Origin: Agarivorans gilvus
GTDB taxonomy: Bacteria; Pseudomonadota; Gammaproteobacteria; Enterobacterales; Celerinatantimonadaceae
Direction of reading: 5' to 3'
Assembly (NCBI RefSeq): GCF_001420915.1
Contig: NZ_CP013021.1
Location: 2,635,001-2,699,000 of the forward strand
Length of the DNA: 64,000 nucleotides
In this document: piece after piece, positions 34,583 to 44,679 of the stretch
Numbering within the stretch: position 1 is the first letter of the stretch
Layout of the letters: every line of letters begins with the position of its first letter
Notes under the pieces: generated by a model
What the model was told of the DNA's origin: nothing
Databases searched by the model: none
Seen by the model: only the letters and a program-made list of their open reading frames with translations
Made by a program: the position numbers and the translations under genes

Positions 34583-35014
34583 CTATTCAGCCAGAGTTTG
34601 CCATTGACCTTGCAAGGCCTGTTGTAACGTAGCCAGTTGCTGCTGCTTTTGAGTTTCAGTATAAGGCTTAGCAGGCAACTTGCCCCATATGGGTTGCGGC
34701 CAAAGAGGGTCGCTTTTATAACGCACCACATGATGTACATGCAGTTGTGGCACCATGTTCCCCAAAGCCGCCAGATTCAGTTTATCGCCCTGATAAATAT
34801 CCATTAAGGCTTCGCTAAGGCGCTTCGATTCTCGCCAAAATTGCGCTTGTTGGCAATTATCAAGTTGATAAATGTCGCTAATCCCATCTTGCATCGGCAC
34901 CAATACCCACCAAGGAAACTGGCTATCGTTGATTAATAGCACTCGCGACAGCTCAAAATCTCCCGCCCATATTCCGTCTTTTTGTAACTGCGGGTGCAAA
35001 CTAAATTGGTTCAT
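34583..35014 (-). CDS. HIT-family hydrolase
   Basis: 143 residues with the histidine triad LHVHHVVRYKSDP near residue 98. HIT proteins hydrolyse nucleotide-phosphate bonds such as AMP-lysine or dinucleoside polyphosphates. The exact substrate of this short bacterial group is not known. Confidence 0.9.
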   Translation of the reverse strand: MNQFSLHPQLQKDGIWAGDFELSRVLLINDSQFPWWVLVPMQDGISDIYQLDNCQQAQFWRESKRLSEALMDIYQGDKLNLAALGNMVPQLHVHHVVRYKSDPLWPQPIWGKLPAKPYTETQKQQQLATLQQALQGQWQTLAE

Positions 35015-35181
35015 TGTCTATTCCTAAATACCCCTGTATCACCATAATATGCCAAGCATGCTCAAGAGGTCAGCGTTTCGCTTATCAAAAAAGTGCTAGA
35101 ATGGCGCCAACCATAATTTAAGCTGATTGAAATCACAATAACTACCAGCGTCAAGCTACCTGAAGAGTTACTTGTATCACT

Positions 35182-36081
35182 ATGTTACGTTTTCTCCCCG
35201 CTCCTCTACTGATGGTTATTTCTGCAAGTTTAGCCATTATTAATACCGCCATAATCGGCACCTTAGTGGCCATTTGTGGTGTATTTAAGCTACTTGCACC
35301 AAAACAGCTTTATCCGCAACTTAGCCGCTTAACTAATTATTTAATGTGGTGCTGGAGCGAAGTAAACAGAGCCATTTTCAAACTAGTGAACAAGACTGAA
35401 TTTGTCATTGAAGACAATAGCCAACTCAGCAAACAACACTGGTATTTGCTGATATGTAATCATCAGAGCTGGGCCGACATCGTATTGTTATGCATGCTGT
35501 TTGGCTCACGTATTCCCATGCCAAAATTCTTTTTAAAACAACAGTTATTGTATGTGCCTTTCGTCGGCTTGGCCTGCTGGGCGCTAGATATGCCCTTCAT
35601 GCGCCGCTATTCACGCCAATATTTACTAAAACATCCGGAAAAACGCGGCAAAGACCTGGAGTCAACTAAGCGCTCGTGTGAGAAATTTAAAAACATGCCC
35701 ACCACCGTGATTAACTTTGTGGAAGGCACCCGTTTTAATCAACAAAAACAGCAGCAGTCGAGTTCTTCTTATCAATACCTACTCCCGCCAAAGGCTTTGG
35801 GTATAGCTTACACCTTGTCGGTATTAGGCGAGCAGTTCGACCAAATCATCAATGTGACTCTGGCCTATCCCAATACCAATCCAAGCCTCACTCCGTTTAA
35901 GGCTTTGCTCTCAGGAAAACTAGATAAAGTGGTGGTTAAAATTGACACCATTCCAATCGACCAACAGCTTCGCGGAGACTATTTACAAGACAAACACTTC
36001 AAGCGTCATTTCAAACTTTGGTTAGATCAAACTTGGCAAGCCAAAGATCAATATCTAAAAACAGTGCTAAATAAAGACTAA
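35182..36081 (+). CDS. yihG: 1-acyl-glycerol-3-phosphate acyltransferase-like (YihG)
   Basis: 299 residues. N-terminal membrane helix; PlsC catalytic motif NHQSWAD (HX4D) near residue 94 and the second motif FVEGTRF near 178. E. coli YihG is a minor lysophosphatidate acyltransferase and lies near dsbA, as here. Acts at the inner membrane in phospholipid synthesis. Confidence 0.9.
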   Translation: MLRFLPAPLLMVISASLAIINTAIIGTLVAICGVFKLLAPKQLYPQLSRLTNYLMWCWSEVNRAIFKLVNKTEFVIEDNSQLSKQHWYLLICNHQSWADIVLLCMLFGSRIPMPKFFLKQQLLYVPFVGLACWALDMPFMRRYSRQYLLKHPEKRGKDLESTKRSCEKFKNMPTTVINFVEGTRFNQQKQQQSSSSYQYLLPPKALGIAYTLSVLGEQFDQIINVTLAYPNTNPSLTPFKALLSGKLDKVVVKIDTIPIDQQLRGDYLQDKHFKRHFKLWLDQTWQAKDQYLKTVLNKD

Positions 36082-36154
36082 GTCAGCACTTAAACCGTAA
36101 ATAAGCTGCGTTTTACTGCTATTTTTAAAGAGCAATAAAATAAGGAGAAGCATC

Positions 36155-37015
36155 TTGTGGATGAACTCTTGGCGAGCTTGCTTAGCCTGCTATCAGGCTC
36201 AGTTCAAACTGGCTCAGCCAGCTAAGCGTAAGCAGGGCGTTTGCCACCGCTTAACGCAAACACTCTGCTCAACAACGCCAGGGAAGCCCCTAGAGCTTTT
36301 ACTTGCTCTACTGTTGCTCATCGCCTCTACTCAAGCAAGCGCCGCTAAATTGGTGATGAACTTCTTCATTGAGCCCCCTTTTGTGACCCACGGTGACGAA
36401 GACCTCACCGGTTTGCACATCGACATTTTTAAGCAACTACAACTGCAGCAAAAAAATCTGGCCATTAAGGTGCAACTAATTCCGCTAAAACGCGCCTACC
36501 TACTAAGTGCTCAACTCCCCAATAACTGTGTTTTCGGTATTGAGCGTACACCGGCAAGAGAAACCGATTTTGTCTGGGTTAGCCCCTTGTATACTAGTCG
36601 CTACGCTCTGTATCAGCGGCCGCAAGCTAACCAAAACTTAAATCAACTAAAACAGCTAACCATTGGCAGCTACTTGGGAAGCGGGGTGGCGGAATATTTA
36701 GAGACTGCTGGCTACTCAGTCGATTTAGCAAAAACCAATCTAAACAGTGCTAAAAAGCTGCAACGCAAACGAATTCAAGCCTGGGCTAGCGATGTATTAT
36801 CTGCTGCTTATATTTTTCAGCACCATTCACTCAACATAAACCCCAAAGGTCTGCCTTTTTACAGCACTAAACGGGCCATAGCCTGTAATAAAAATACCAG
36901 TTTAGAAGCACTAATAAACCTGCATCAAGGCTTAGACCAACTACATCAAAGCGGTAAGATAGAAGCCATTCTGAATCGCTATGAACAACAATATCAGGTC
37001 GATTTAGGCCAATAA
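36155..37015 (+). CDS. Periplasmic solute-binding protein family 3-like
   Basis: 286 residues. A TTG start at 36155 has AAGGAG at the best spacing (7 nt); ATG 36161 is an alternative. A long polar N-terminal stretch precedes a hydrophobic segment (LLLALLLLIASTQASA, about 48-63) followed by a bacterial extracellular solute-binding fold (FFIEPPFVTHGDEDLTGLHIDIFKQL). Such lone domains act in amino-acid uptake or as ligand sensors. No transporter is adjacent. The unusually long N-terminal stretch before the signal is odd. Confidence 0.65.
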   Translation: MWMNSWRACLACYQAQFKLAQPAKRKQGVCHRLTQTLCSTTPGKPLELLLALLLLIASTQASAAKLVMNFFIEPPFVTHGDEDLTGLHIDIFKQLQLQQKNLAIKVQLIPLKRAYLLSAQLPNNCVFGIERTPARETDFVWVSPLYTSRYALYQRPQANQNLNQLKQLTIGSYLGSGVAEYLETAGYSVDLAKTNLNSAKKLQRKRIQAWASDVLSAAYIFQHHSLNINPKGLPFYSTKRAIACNKNTSLEALINLHQGLDQLHQSGKIEAILNRYEQQYQVDLGQ

Positions 37016-37040
37016 AAAAGCAGCCCGAAGACTGCTTTTA
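37014..37040. terminator. Bidirectional terminator between convergent genes
   Basis: AAAAGCAG and CTGCTTTT around an 8-nt loop, A-rich before and T-rich after; it separates the binding-protein gene from dsbA. Confidence 0.7.
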
Positions 37041-37058
37041 CTGAAGAAAGACTGAAGA

Positions 37059-37664
37059 TTAACCTTGCAGGTTAACCAAGTACAGCACCAACTCGTTTAG
37101 CTCTTCTATTGATTTTACCGAGCCTGTTTCTACTTGATACTTACCATTCACCACCAAGGCTGGTACACCACGAATTTGGTAGTTAATGGTGTTTTTCTCC
37201 ATTTGCGCGACCATGCCATTCACCACAAAGCTTTCAGCCGCACTATCAAACTTACTGGCTTCGACACCATGAGCAACAAACACTTTGCGAATATCATCAC
37301 GGCTAGCGAAGTGTTGGCGCTTCATATGAATAGAATCGAAAATCGCCGCGCTAACTTCGTCATCTACCCCTAGCATATCTGCCACAGCATAAGCACGAAC
37401 CATTTCTTCACCCATTTTTCCGCCGATGAAGCTAACATGGCTCTTTTTAAAGGCTACGCCAGCAGGTAAAGATTGTTTAATTTGTTTAGCTACAGGCTCA
37501 AACTTAAAACAATGTGGGCAGTAGTAAGAGAAAAATTCGAGAACCTCTGGTTTGGCGGTGGCCGTTTGTTTAATGACTTTGTAATGGGTGCCTTCTTCGA
37601 AGTTTGCCGCCATTACCATTGGCAAAGCTAACATTGCCATCAAACCAATCAGTAGCTTTTTCAT
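37059..37664 (-). CDS. dsbA: Thiol:disulfide interchange protein DsbA
   Basis: 201 residues from ATG 37664; the open frame extends to 37733. Signal peptide 1-19 (MKKLLIGLMAMLALPMVMA), active site CPHC (Cys49-Cys52, FFSYYCPHCFKFEP) and the cis-Pro loop IRGVPALVVNGKYQV. Introduces disulfides in periplasmic proteins. Near yihG and srkA, as in E. coli. Confidence 0.96.
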   Translation of the reverse strand: MKKLLIGLMAMLALPMVMAANFEEGTHYKVIKQTATAKPEVLEFFSYYCPHCFKFEPVAKQIKQSLPAGVAFKKSHVSFIGGKMGEEMVRAYAVADMLGVDDEVSAAIFDSIHMKRQHFASRDDIRKVFVAHGVEASKFDSAAESFVVNGMVAQMEKNTINYQIRGVPALVVNGKYQVETGSVKSIEELNELVLYLVNLQG

Positions 37665-37764
37665 CACTCGGTATTTCCTTACAGTGAACCTTATTAAAAA
37701 ACCGAGCATAATGATAAGCATTGGCTCGGTCAATCATTGCTGTCTAAGTTGACATTAATTTACC

Positions 37765-39420
37765 TTACCAAGAGCCCGCCTCAAAGGCTACTTTGCTAGT
37801 AAATTGTTGATGAATTAGCTCACTATAATGCTGTTCTATTTGATTACGCCTAATTTTAAGTGTTGGGGTTAACAGGGCGTTATCCACGTTCCAATCTTGC
37901 TTCACCACCAGTATATGAGACAACTTAGCATGGCTCTCCAAGTGCTGATTTACCTTGTCTAAGGTTCTACCCAAGCTAGCCTCTATCTGCGCTTGAGAGT
38001 GTTGTTTCATTTCACCGGCTAATACCACCAAGGCACAGGGCTGAGCCAAGGCACTGCCCACCACACAAACCTGTTCCACCATGGAGTTTTCCGCGAGTTT
38101 TTGCTCGATAGGAACGGGTGCCACATATTTTCCCTTGGCCGTTTTAAAGCTCTCTTTTAAACGGCCAATAATTTTTACATAGCCATCGGCATCTATGCTG
38201 CCCTTATCACCGGTATGCAACCAGCCATCCACAATGGTCTGCTCATTTAGCTCTGGGTGTTTGTAGTAGCCACTCATCATGCCTTGGCCCTTAGCCAGTA
38301 TTTCACCTTGCTCGGAAATTTTTATTTCTACGCCAGGGCCAGCCTTACCAATGGTGCCTATTTTGTCACTGCGAAAAGGTAAATTAAGCGTGCCATAGGC
38401 TAAGTTTTCGGTCATTCCCCAAGCTTCTGAGATATTCAAACCGATACTTTGATACCAGCGTAATAACGAGGGCGCAATCGGCGCACTACCACAGCCCAAG
38501 ATACGCGCTTTATTTAGCCCCAAGGCTTTTTTGATCTTGGCTTTAATCAAGCCAGAAACCAAAGGAATGGCCAGCAATAACTTGAGTTTCTTCGGTGGTA
38601 GTTTTTCAAATACGCCTTGTTGAAAACGCGCCCACAAGCGTGGCACTGAAACGAATAGAGTAGGCTGAACACTGCGCAAATTGTCGGCAAAGGTGTCTAA
38701 GGACTCCACAAAAGACACGCTGAACTGACCACTAAAAATACTGGTGCCTTGAATGTAAACGCGCTCGGTAATATGGGCTAATGGCAGATAAGACATAACT
38801 CGGTCTTCACTACCGGCTTGCAGCACTTCAATCAATTGCTCACAGGCATAACGATAGGCAGCAAAGCTAATTTCGGCACCTTTAGGGTCGCCAGTGCTAC
38901 CCGAAGTGTAAATAATGGTCATAGTGTCTTGCTCATGCCATAAATGGTGCTTGTCGATCACCGCTTGCTTAGCTAACCAATCGCTCCATTGAATATGACA
39001 AGGCATGGTGGGATAAGGCATGGCTACGGTTTTAAGCCCCACAGGCACTCCCGCAGCCTGTTTATTCCATTCATCCAGCTTACCCACAAACAATAACTTG
39101 CTTTCGCTGTGTTTAAGAATGAAAGATACCGTATCGGCGCTAGCGGTGGAATAAATCGGAATGCTGATGCAGCCGGCCATCATGATCGCCAAATCAGCAA
39201 TAAACCACTCGGCACTATTTTTAGCGAGGATGGCAACCTTATCGCCTGGCTCCAAGCCAAGCGAGCGAATACCTTGGGCTATTTGCCCGGCTTCGCGCGC
39301 CACCATTGCCCAGGTTTTTTCGTGATATACGCCATCAATAGGCTGGCGTAAATAGACCCGCTGCGGATGCTGTTTTTGCCAATGCATTAATGCATTAACG
39401 GGGGTGACAAAGTTAGCCAT
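37765..39420 (-). CDS. Long-chain acyl-CoA synthetase-like AMP-binding enzyme
   Basis: 551 residues. AMP-binding signature TIIYTSGSTGDPKGAEIS, the motif SEAWGMTENLAYGTLN, and GWLHTGDKGSIDADGYVKIIGRLKESFKTAKGKYVAP. Close to the FadD15/long-chain ACSL group that lacks a long C-terminal insertion. Activates fatty acids as acyl-CoA. Monocistronic between dsbA and the CYTH gene. Confidence 0.9.
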   Translation of the reverse strand: MANFVTPVNALMHWQKQHPQRVYLRQPIDGVYHEKTWAMVAREAGQIAQGIRSLGLEPGDKVAILAKNSAEWFIADLAIMMAGCISIPIYSTASADTVSFILKHSESKLLFVGKLDEWNKQAAGVPVGLKTVAMPYPTMPCHIQWSDWLAKQAVIDKHHLWHEQDTMTIIYTSGSTGDPKGAEISFAAYRYACEQLIEVLQAGSEDRVMSYLPLAHITERVYIQGTSIFSGQFSVSFVESLDTFADNLRSVQPTLFVSVPRLWARFQQGVFEKLPPKKLKLLLAIPLVSGLIKAKIKKALGLNKARILGCGSAPIAPSLLRWYQSIGLNISEAWGMTENLAYGTLNLPFRSDKIGTIGKAGPGVEIKISEQGEILAKGQGMMSGYYKHPELNEQTIVDGWLHTGDKGSIDADGYVKIIGRLKESFKTAKGKYVAPVPIEQKLAENSMVEQVCVVGSALAQPCALVVLAGEMKQHSQAQIEASLGRTLDKVNQHLESHAKLSHILVVKQDWNVDNALLTPTLKIRRNQIEQHYSELIHQQFTSKVAFEAGSW

Positions 39421-39533
39421 TTACAACCTCGTTACAAATCATTCACCTTTAAGATCAATCCTATATGGCTTACGGCAGGATGCCAGTGCAAATTGATACT
39501 AAGCGAAGGCTTTGTGAACGAAGCCGCTGTTTA

Positions 39534-40004
39534 TCACCAATTAGTGTAAGGATGTTGACTCAACATCGAGTTGTAATAGCGGTTTTGGCCCGTCACTTCT
39601 TCGCCCAACCAAGCTGGTTTGGTAAAAGCTTCCTGCTCACTTTGCAACTCCACCTCGGCCACTATCAAACCTTGGTTAGCGCCGGCAAATACATCCACTT
39701 CAAACATATGTTGGCCCACCGGCACTAAGTAACGCACCTTATCTACTGCGCCGGGTTCGCACAGCGCCAACAACTGCTCAGCTTCACTGAGGCTAATCGG
39801 CTTCTCCCACTCATAGCGGCTTAAACCCGACTCACTGCTCTGGCCTTTAATGGTAAGAAAACCCTGTTGGCCACGGATCCGCACTCGCACCGTACGTCGT
39901 TTATCGCTATTTAAATAGGCTTGTACGATACGGGTTTGCTCCACCGCTTGCTGTTTAAAGGCATCACTTTTCACTAAAAATTTTCGTTCGATTTCAAGGC
40001 TCAT
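39534..40004 (-). CDS. CYTH-domain protein (triphosphate tunnel enzyme)
   Basis: 156 residues. Opens with the defining EIERKFLV motif, then the paired Arg/Lys/Glu strands (RTVRVRIRGQQGFLTIKG, LSRYEWEKPIS, EVDVFAGANQGLIVAEVELQSE). CYTH proteins hydrolyse inorganic triphosphate or act as class IV adenylate cyclases. The short single-domain form suggests a triphosphatase. It lies 1 bp after srkA. Confidence 0.9.
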   Translation of the reverse strand: MSLEIERKFLVKSDAFKQQAVEQTRIVQAYLNSDKRRTVRVRIRGQQGFLTIKGQSSESGLSRYEWEKPISLSEAEQLLALCEPGAVDKVRYLVPVGQHMFEVDVFAGANQGLIVAEVELQSEQEAFTKPAWLGEEVTGQNRYYNSMLSQHPYTNW

Positions 40005-40005
40005 T

Positions 40006-40977
40006 TTAATACCCCGGAATCAAAGAAAGCGGCGCTTGCTGCAGGGCGGCCAGCTGCTCTTTCAAGGCTAAAATTTGCTCTTCCCAATAACGCTGCGAAT
40101 TAAACCAAGGAAAAGCCCGCTGAAATGCAGCGTCTTGCCAGCGTCGTGCTAACCAACCCATGTAGTGAATCATGCGCATCGCACGTAAGGGTTCTATTAG
40201 GGCTAGCTCTCGGCTATCAAAATCACAAAAGGCCTCGTAGCCCTCCAGCAGGACTTCCAACTGCAAGCGGCGTTCATTGTCATCGCCAGCCAGCATCATC
40301 CATAAATCTTGTACCGCCGGGCCATTACGCGCGTCGTCGAGGTCCACCAGCATCGGGCCATCGCGCCATAAAATGTTGCTGGGGTGACAATCACCATGTA
40401 AACGAATAATAGACTGCGGCTGATACGCCGCCTTAGCCGCTTCGGCCACTTGCTCGGCCACGGTAAAAAACGGCACAGCCAAGCCCTCGGGCAACCAATC
40501 TCGCAACAGACTTAAGGGCTGATCGAGCATTTCTTCGGTATTAATCGACAAGCGATGCTCAAACAAAGTGCTGCCTACTTTCTGATGCATGCGACCAAGG
40601 TATTGGCCTACCCGCTCAAGCTGGTCGAGATTGTCTACTTCAAAACTACGCCCACCCACACTAGGGAAAATGGCAAAACGCCAGCCCTGATACTCAAACA
40701 AGCTTTGACCCTGAATCACTAAAGGCGCCACCACCGGTACATCCACCTCGGCCATCGACAAACTAAACTGATGTTCTTCTTCTATTTGCTGATTAGTCCA
40801 ACGCTCCGGGCGATAAAACTTCACCACATAGCGAAGCCCATCATCGGCTTGAAACTGGTATACCCGATTCTCATAAGAATTTAAGGCCAATAAGCCACTA
40901 CTGGGAAAAATGCCCTGCGATTCAATGGCATCAAGAATGATATCGGGATTTAAATTGGCAAATAGAAAGGCGCTCAT
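40006..40977 (-). CDS. srkA: Stress-response Ser/Thr kinase SrkA (YihE)
   Basis: 323 residues from ATG 40977; the longer frame to 41061 adds an unlikely hydrophobic start. Aminoglycoside-phosphotransferase-like kinase: SYENRVYQFQADDGLRYVVKFYRPERW, the catalytic loop IRLHGDCHPSNILWRDG and VDLDDARNGP. In E. coli it protects against envelope and oxidative stress and lies next to dsbA; here the same neighbourhood is conserved with two genes between. Confidence 0.93.
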   Translation of the reverse strand: MSAFLFANLNPDIILDAIESQGIFPSSGLLALNSYENRVYQFQADDGLRYVVKFYRPERWTNQQIEEEHQFSLSMAEVDVPVVAPLVIQGQSLFEYQGWRFAIFPSVGGRSFEVDNLDQLERVGQYLGRMHQKVGSTLFEHRLSINTEEMLDQPLSLLRDWLPEGLAVPFFTVAEQVAEAAKAAYQPQSIIRLHGDCHPSNILWRDGPMLVDLDDARNGPAVQDLWMMLAGDDNERRLQLEVLLEGYEAFCDFDSRELALIEPLRAMRMIHYMGWLARRWQDAAFQRAFPWFNSQRYWEEQILALKEQLAALQQAPLSLIPGY

Positions 40978-41082
40978 GGTTTGGCCGCTACACAAAAGAT
41001 TATCGGCGCAGTGTAGCAGCAAAGCCAAGGTGCTCGCCAGCCACGCCATTGCAATGACCACAAAAGCTAAGCGGGACTGAGC

Positions 41083-41451
41083 TTACAAGGCTAACAAACC
41101 AGAAGTGACGATATAAATGCAACATAACCACGCCACCAGCATTAGCGCCGAACGTAGGCTTGCCCAACCATAAACATAGGCCAGCGGGTGGAGTAATCTG
41201 CTGGCGATAAACACAATACTGGCAATCTTCAGCGAGGCTAAATCAAGCCCCGCTAAGTGGGCCAGTAGCACAGAGCCACTAAACAGTAGCAGCGCTTCCC
41301 AAGCATTTTGCTGGGCAGCGTAAAGACGCTGCCCACGGCTATCTAACTGCAGTACTTGTTGCCGAGGGTCATGGTTATCAATCCGCCCTAATTGGCGCTT
41401 GCGGGTATAAGAGCCCAAAGCCGCCAACAGGTTAGGTAGTAACAGCAACAA
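41083..41451 (-). CDS. MAPEG-family membrane protein
   Basis: About 122 residues with three to four helices and the MAPEG segment RLYAAQQNAWEALLLFSGSVLLAHL plus ASRLLHPLAYVYG. The frame stays open up to the ccoG stop (41482) without ATG, so the true start is uncertain (TTG 41451, TTG 41454 or a non-standard codon further up). MAPEG members include glutathione-dependent enzymes; bacterial versions are mostly uncharacterised. Probably co-transcribed with ccoG. Confidence 0.75.
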   Translation of the reverse strand: MLLLLPNLLAALGSYTRKRQLGRIDNHDPRQQVLQLDSRGQRLYAAQQNAWEALLLFSGSVLLAHLAGLDLASLKIASIVFIASRLLHPLAYVYGWASLRSALMLVAWLCCIYIVTSGLLAL

Positions 41452-41481
41452 AGCTAAACACAGCAGTAGCGTTTTCAGCGC

Positions 41482-42891
41482 TTAGCCTCCACTAATAAAG
41501 CGACTAGCCTGGCTAACTTGTTGCTCACCGGCTTGCAATATAAACTCGATATCAGTAACGGAGCTAGGCAACAGATAGGGGTCACTGGCTAGGGAAATAG
41601 GCAAGCTATAGACTTCACCGGCATTCACGGTAACCTCTTGCTGGCCTATCCATTCCACCTCTTCTAAACCACGCACACTTAGGCTAAATTGACGCGCCTC
41701 AGAGGACTTGTTAATCACCTTCAAGGTATACGTATTTTCAACTAAACCTTCATTGGTTTCGGTATATAACGAAGCGCGATCGCGTATCACGTCTAGTTGC
41801 ATCGGTTTCACATTCAGTAAGGTGAACACAAAAGCCACTAACATAATGCTTAATACCACTCCATAACCAATCAGCTTAGGCCGCAACACATCGGTTTTTT
41901 GCCCCGCCAAATTATGTTCGGTGGTATAGCGAATCAGGCCTTTGGGGTAATTCATTCGCTCCATGGTTTGGTCACAAGCATCGATACAGGCGCCACAGTT
42001 AATACACTCGTATTGCAGCCCATCACGAATATCGATACCCGCCGGACAGACCTGCACACAAAGGTCACAATCCACACAATCACCCAAGCCCATGGCTTTA
42101 TGATCGACATTACGCTTACGCGGCCCGCGGCTTTCACCACGTTGGCTATCGTAACCCACAATAAAGGTATCTTTATCGAACATGGCCGATTGAAAACGCG
42201 CATAGGGACACATGTGAGTACATACGATGGTACGCATCCAACCCGCATTAGCGTAGGTGGCCACGGTGAAGAAAATCACCGAGAAATTCACCGCACCACT
42301 GGCGTTAAGCGTGAAGAAGTCCCACCACAACTGTTTTACGGGTACAAAATAGGCGGCAAAAGACAAGGCCGTGAATACCGATACCGCCAGCCACGCCGCG
42401 TGCTTAGCGGTTTTTCGCCAAATTTTATTGAAGTCCCAGGGAGCTTTGTCTAACTTCTTACGCTTATTGGCGCTGCCTTCAATTTTTTCTTCAAACCAAA
42501 TAAAAATGAAGGTCCATACGGTTTGTGGACACAGGTAACCACACCATACTCGGCCTAAGAAGGTGGTGACAAAAAACAGCGCAAAGGCGGCAATAATAAA
42601 GAACCACGCCAGCAGCAATAGGTCTTGCGGCCACAGGGTTAAACCAAAGAAGTGGTATTGGCGCGCCGCAATATCCAACAGAATAGCCTGACGCTCTCCG
42701 TAGGGAATAAAAGGCACAATCACAAAGGCGGCAATAAACAACCAGCCCATGTATTTACGTAAGCGTTGGAAAAAACCCTTTTGCTCACGCACATAAATTT
42801 GTTCTTGGGGATTATAACGGTCGACCGGGGCGCGCTTTTTTGCGGCTCTTGGTTTAGGGCTCAGGTCTTTTACAGGGATACGATCACTCAT
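41482..42891 (-). CDS. ccoG: Cytochrome c oxidase accessory protein CcoG
   Basis: 469 residues. Membrane helices in the N-terminal half (YMGWLFIAAFVIVPFIPYGE, WFFIIAAFALFFVTTFLGRVWCGYLCPQTVW), then a ferredoxin-type pair of 4Fe-4S motifs (CVDCDLCVQVCPAGID and CINCGACIDACDQTM) and a C-terminal Ig-like IG_FixG domain. Reduces copper for cbb3 oxidase assembly. The ccoNOPQ genes are not in the window. Confidence 0.95.
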   Translation of the reverse strand: MSDRIPVKDLSPKPRAAKKRAPVDRYNPQEQIYVREQKGFFQRLRKYMGWLFIAAFVIVPFIPYGERQAILLDIAARQYHFFGLTLWPQDLLLLAWFFIIAAFALFFVTTFLGRVWCGYLCPQTVWTFIFIWFEEKIEGSANKRKKLDKAPWDFNKIWRKTAKHAAWLAVSVFTALSFAAYFVPVKQLWWDFFTLNASGAVNFSVIFFTVATYANAGWMRTIVCTHMCPYARFQSAMFDKDTFIVGYDSQRGESRGPRKRNVDHKAMGLGDCVDCDLCVQVCPAGIDIRDGLQYECINCGACIDACDQTMERMNYPKGLIRYTTEHNLAGQKTDVLRPKLIGYGVVLSIMLVAFVFTLLNVKPMQLDVIRDRASLYTETNEGLVENTYTLKVINKSSEARQFSLSVRGLEEVEWIGQQEVTVNAGEVYSLPISLASDPYLLPSSVTDIEFILQAGEQQVSQASRFISGG

Positions 42892-42965
42892 CTCTCAGTC
42901 CTTTAGAGGGGAAGCTTCACTACACGAAGCCTATAGCATTAGGGTCAACTTAATGACCACTATGG

Positions 42966-43241
42966 CTAATCTACTTTGATACCACGGGCTTTTAATAAAG
43001 CGCTTTTAAAGTCATCCTCACAATCTTTGGCAATGCCAGGAATCATCTCGTCTTTACCAATACTTAGCATCTTTAGTTGATAAATAAGTATATCGTCGGT
43101 GAGTTCGCTCATTGGCTTGGCAAAGCCAGCTTGGTCGGCAATTTGAGCGATTATTTCAACAAGATTCAATTCCGGCTGCTGTTTCCAAACCGGGGTGAGC
43201 AATTCAATTAGCTCTTCAATACGATGCAGTTGCATACTCAT
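42966..43241 (-). CDS. yihD: YihD-family protein
   Basis: 91 residues matching E. coli YihD along its length (RIEELIELLTPVWKQQPELNL..., LTDDILIYQLKML, DFKSALLKARG). Cytoplasmic, function unknown; conserved near srkA/dsbA in enterics too. Starts 2 bp after the diguanylate cyclase gene ends, so the two are probably co-transcribed. Confidence 0.9.
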   Translation of the reverse strand: MSMQLHRIEELIELLTPVWKQQPELNLVEIIAQIADQAGFAKPMSELTDDILIYQLKMLSIGKDEMIPGIAKDCEDDFKSALLKARGIKVD

Positions 43242-43243
43242 TT

Positions 43244-44389
43244 TTATACTTCTCCACGGGCGGCCACTACAGCTTGGTTTCTACCTAACTGCTTGGCTCT
43301 ATATAGGGCCTTGTCGGCCTTGTCTACGATCTCTTTACTACTTTGCTGAGCACTGGGGATCAGGCAACAAATGCCTATGCTCACGGTAACATAACTGGCC
43401 GCGGCAGAGTACTCGTGCCGCAGCTTTGCCTTAGCCAATAGTGTTCTAATTCTGCTGGCGACTTGCAATGCCCCTTTGGTATCAGTATTGGGCAAAATAA
43501 TCACAAATTCCTCACCGCCATAACGAGCCACCATGTCATCTTCTCGCTGCAAGGCCTGATTAAACAAACTCGCCACTAGGCTTAAGCATTGATCGCCAGC
43601 AAGGTGGCCGTAATGGTCATTATAGGGTTTGAAGAAATCCACATCGATCAACAACAGACTTAAGGCGGTATTGGCGCGACTAGCTAAACGCCAGTGCTGC
43701 TGCAGGTGACGCTCAAACATGGCGCGGTTATATAAGCCGGTTAGCCCATCGCGTTCGCTTTGTTGACGCATCGAAGCATGGCTGTCGGCCAGCTCCATGG
43801 CGCGGGCGCGGTGTCGAACACCTTCTGAGAAATTGCTTGTGACCAAGGTTTCGGCGCGGCGCAGTACCACGTTAAGCAGCGCACAGCCCAATAACAATAC
43901 TAAATAAGCAGCCCACTCATTACTATCTCGCCCCTGCATATTCACCAGCAAAGCCACCAACATTGGCAAGGCGAAGCCATTAAAACTGCGAATACTGAGT
44001 AGATTGGGTACCACCACCAAAGACAACAAGGCGCCCACCAATAGCATTAATAATAAACGTTGGGCTTCAACCAGTTGTGGCATAAACAACAATATACCCA
44101 CTGCCCACAGCACGCCACAGGCCGAAGTCAGCGAGAAATAAGCACTTAATAAACCCGGCGGCAATTCACCTGTTTGTCTTTGACTATAGCGGCGGGTATA
44201 GAGATAGAACAGTAGCGATAGGGCCAGCATGCTAGCCAACCAAAAAGCATGGCCATTCAACTGATAACTAGGGCTAAATAAACACCACCAAATCACGCTA
44301 TAAGCGGCACTCATTAATGCAACTAAGCGACCATTATTAAGTAAATAACGGGCATTTTCAGCATTCACTTGTCGCTGCAAATTTGGCAA
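43244..44389 (-). CDS. Membrane diguanylate cyclase (GGDEF)
   Basis: 381 residues. Six helices in the first ~175 residues with no large periplasmic loop (MASE-like membrane sensor), then a coiled segment and a GGDEF domain: RDGLTGLYNRAMFERHL, FKPYNDHYGHLAGDQCL and active site RYGGEEFVIILP. It should synthesise cyclic di-GMP. Divergent from pgi across about 290 bp that contain no other gene. Confidence 0.9.
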   Translation of the reverse strand: MPNLQRQVNAENARYLLNNGRLVALMSAAYSVIWWCLFSPSYQLNGHAFWLASMLALSLLFYLYTRRYSQRQTGELPPGLLSAYFSLTSACGVLWAVGILLFMPQLVEAQRLLLMLLVGALLSLVVVPNLLSIRSFNGFALPMLVALLVNMQGRDSNEWAAYLVLLLGCALLNVVLRRAETLVTSNFSEGVRHRARAMELADSHASMRQQSERDGLTGLYNRAMFERHLQQHWRLASRANTALSLLLIDVDFFKPYNDHYGHLAGDQCLSLVASLFNQALQREDDMVARYGGEEFVIILPNTDTKGALQVASRIRTLLAKAKLRHEYSAAASYVTVSIGICCLIPSAQQSSKEIVDKADKALYRAKQLGRNQAVVAARGEV

Positions 44390-44679
44390 AAATATAAAAC
44401 CCTAGAGAAACGGAAACGAATAAATTTTGGGCATTGTAGCAACAAGCCCAAGCACTCGCCCAGCAAAAAGCCGCACTTTTAAGGCTAAAAATTAACAAGC
44501 GAAGCCTGATTCGCAATAAACTGAACAATTTTGTCTAAAATAAGTCGCAAGCTTTGGCACATTATTGATCTGATTGCTTGCGTCCTTTTTCCCAGAAAGG
44601 GTAAAGTGCTACACCGCAAGTGTTGGTCAATAAACTTGCCACTCGGTCATTTAGGTAAAGTATCTAAGGAACAAGGTCT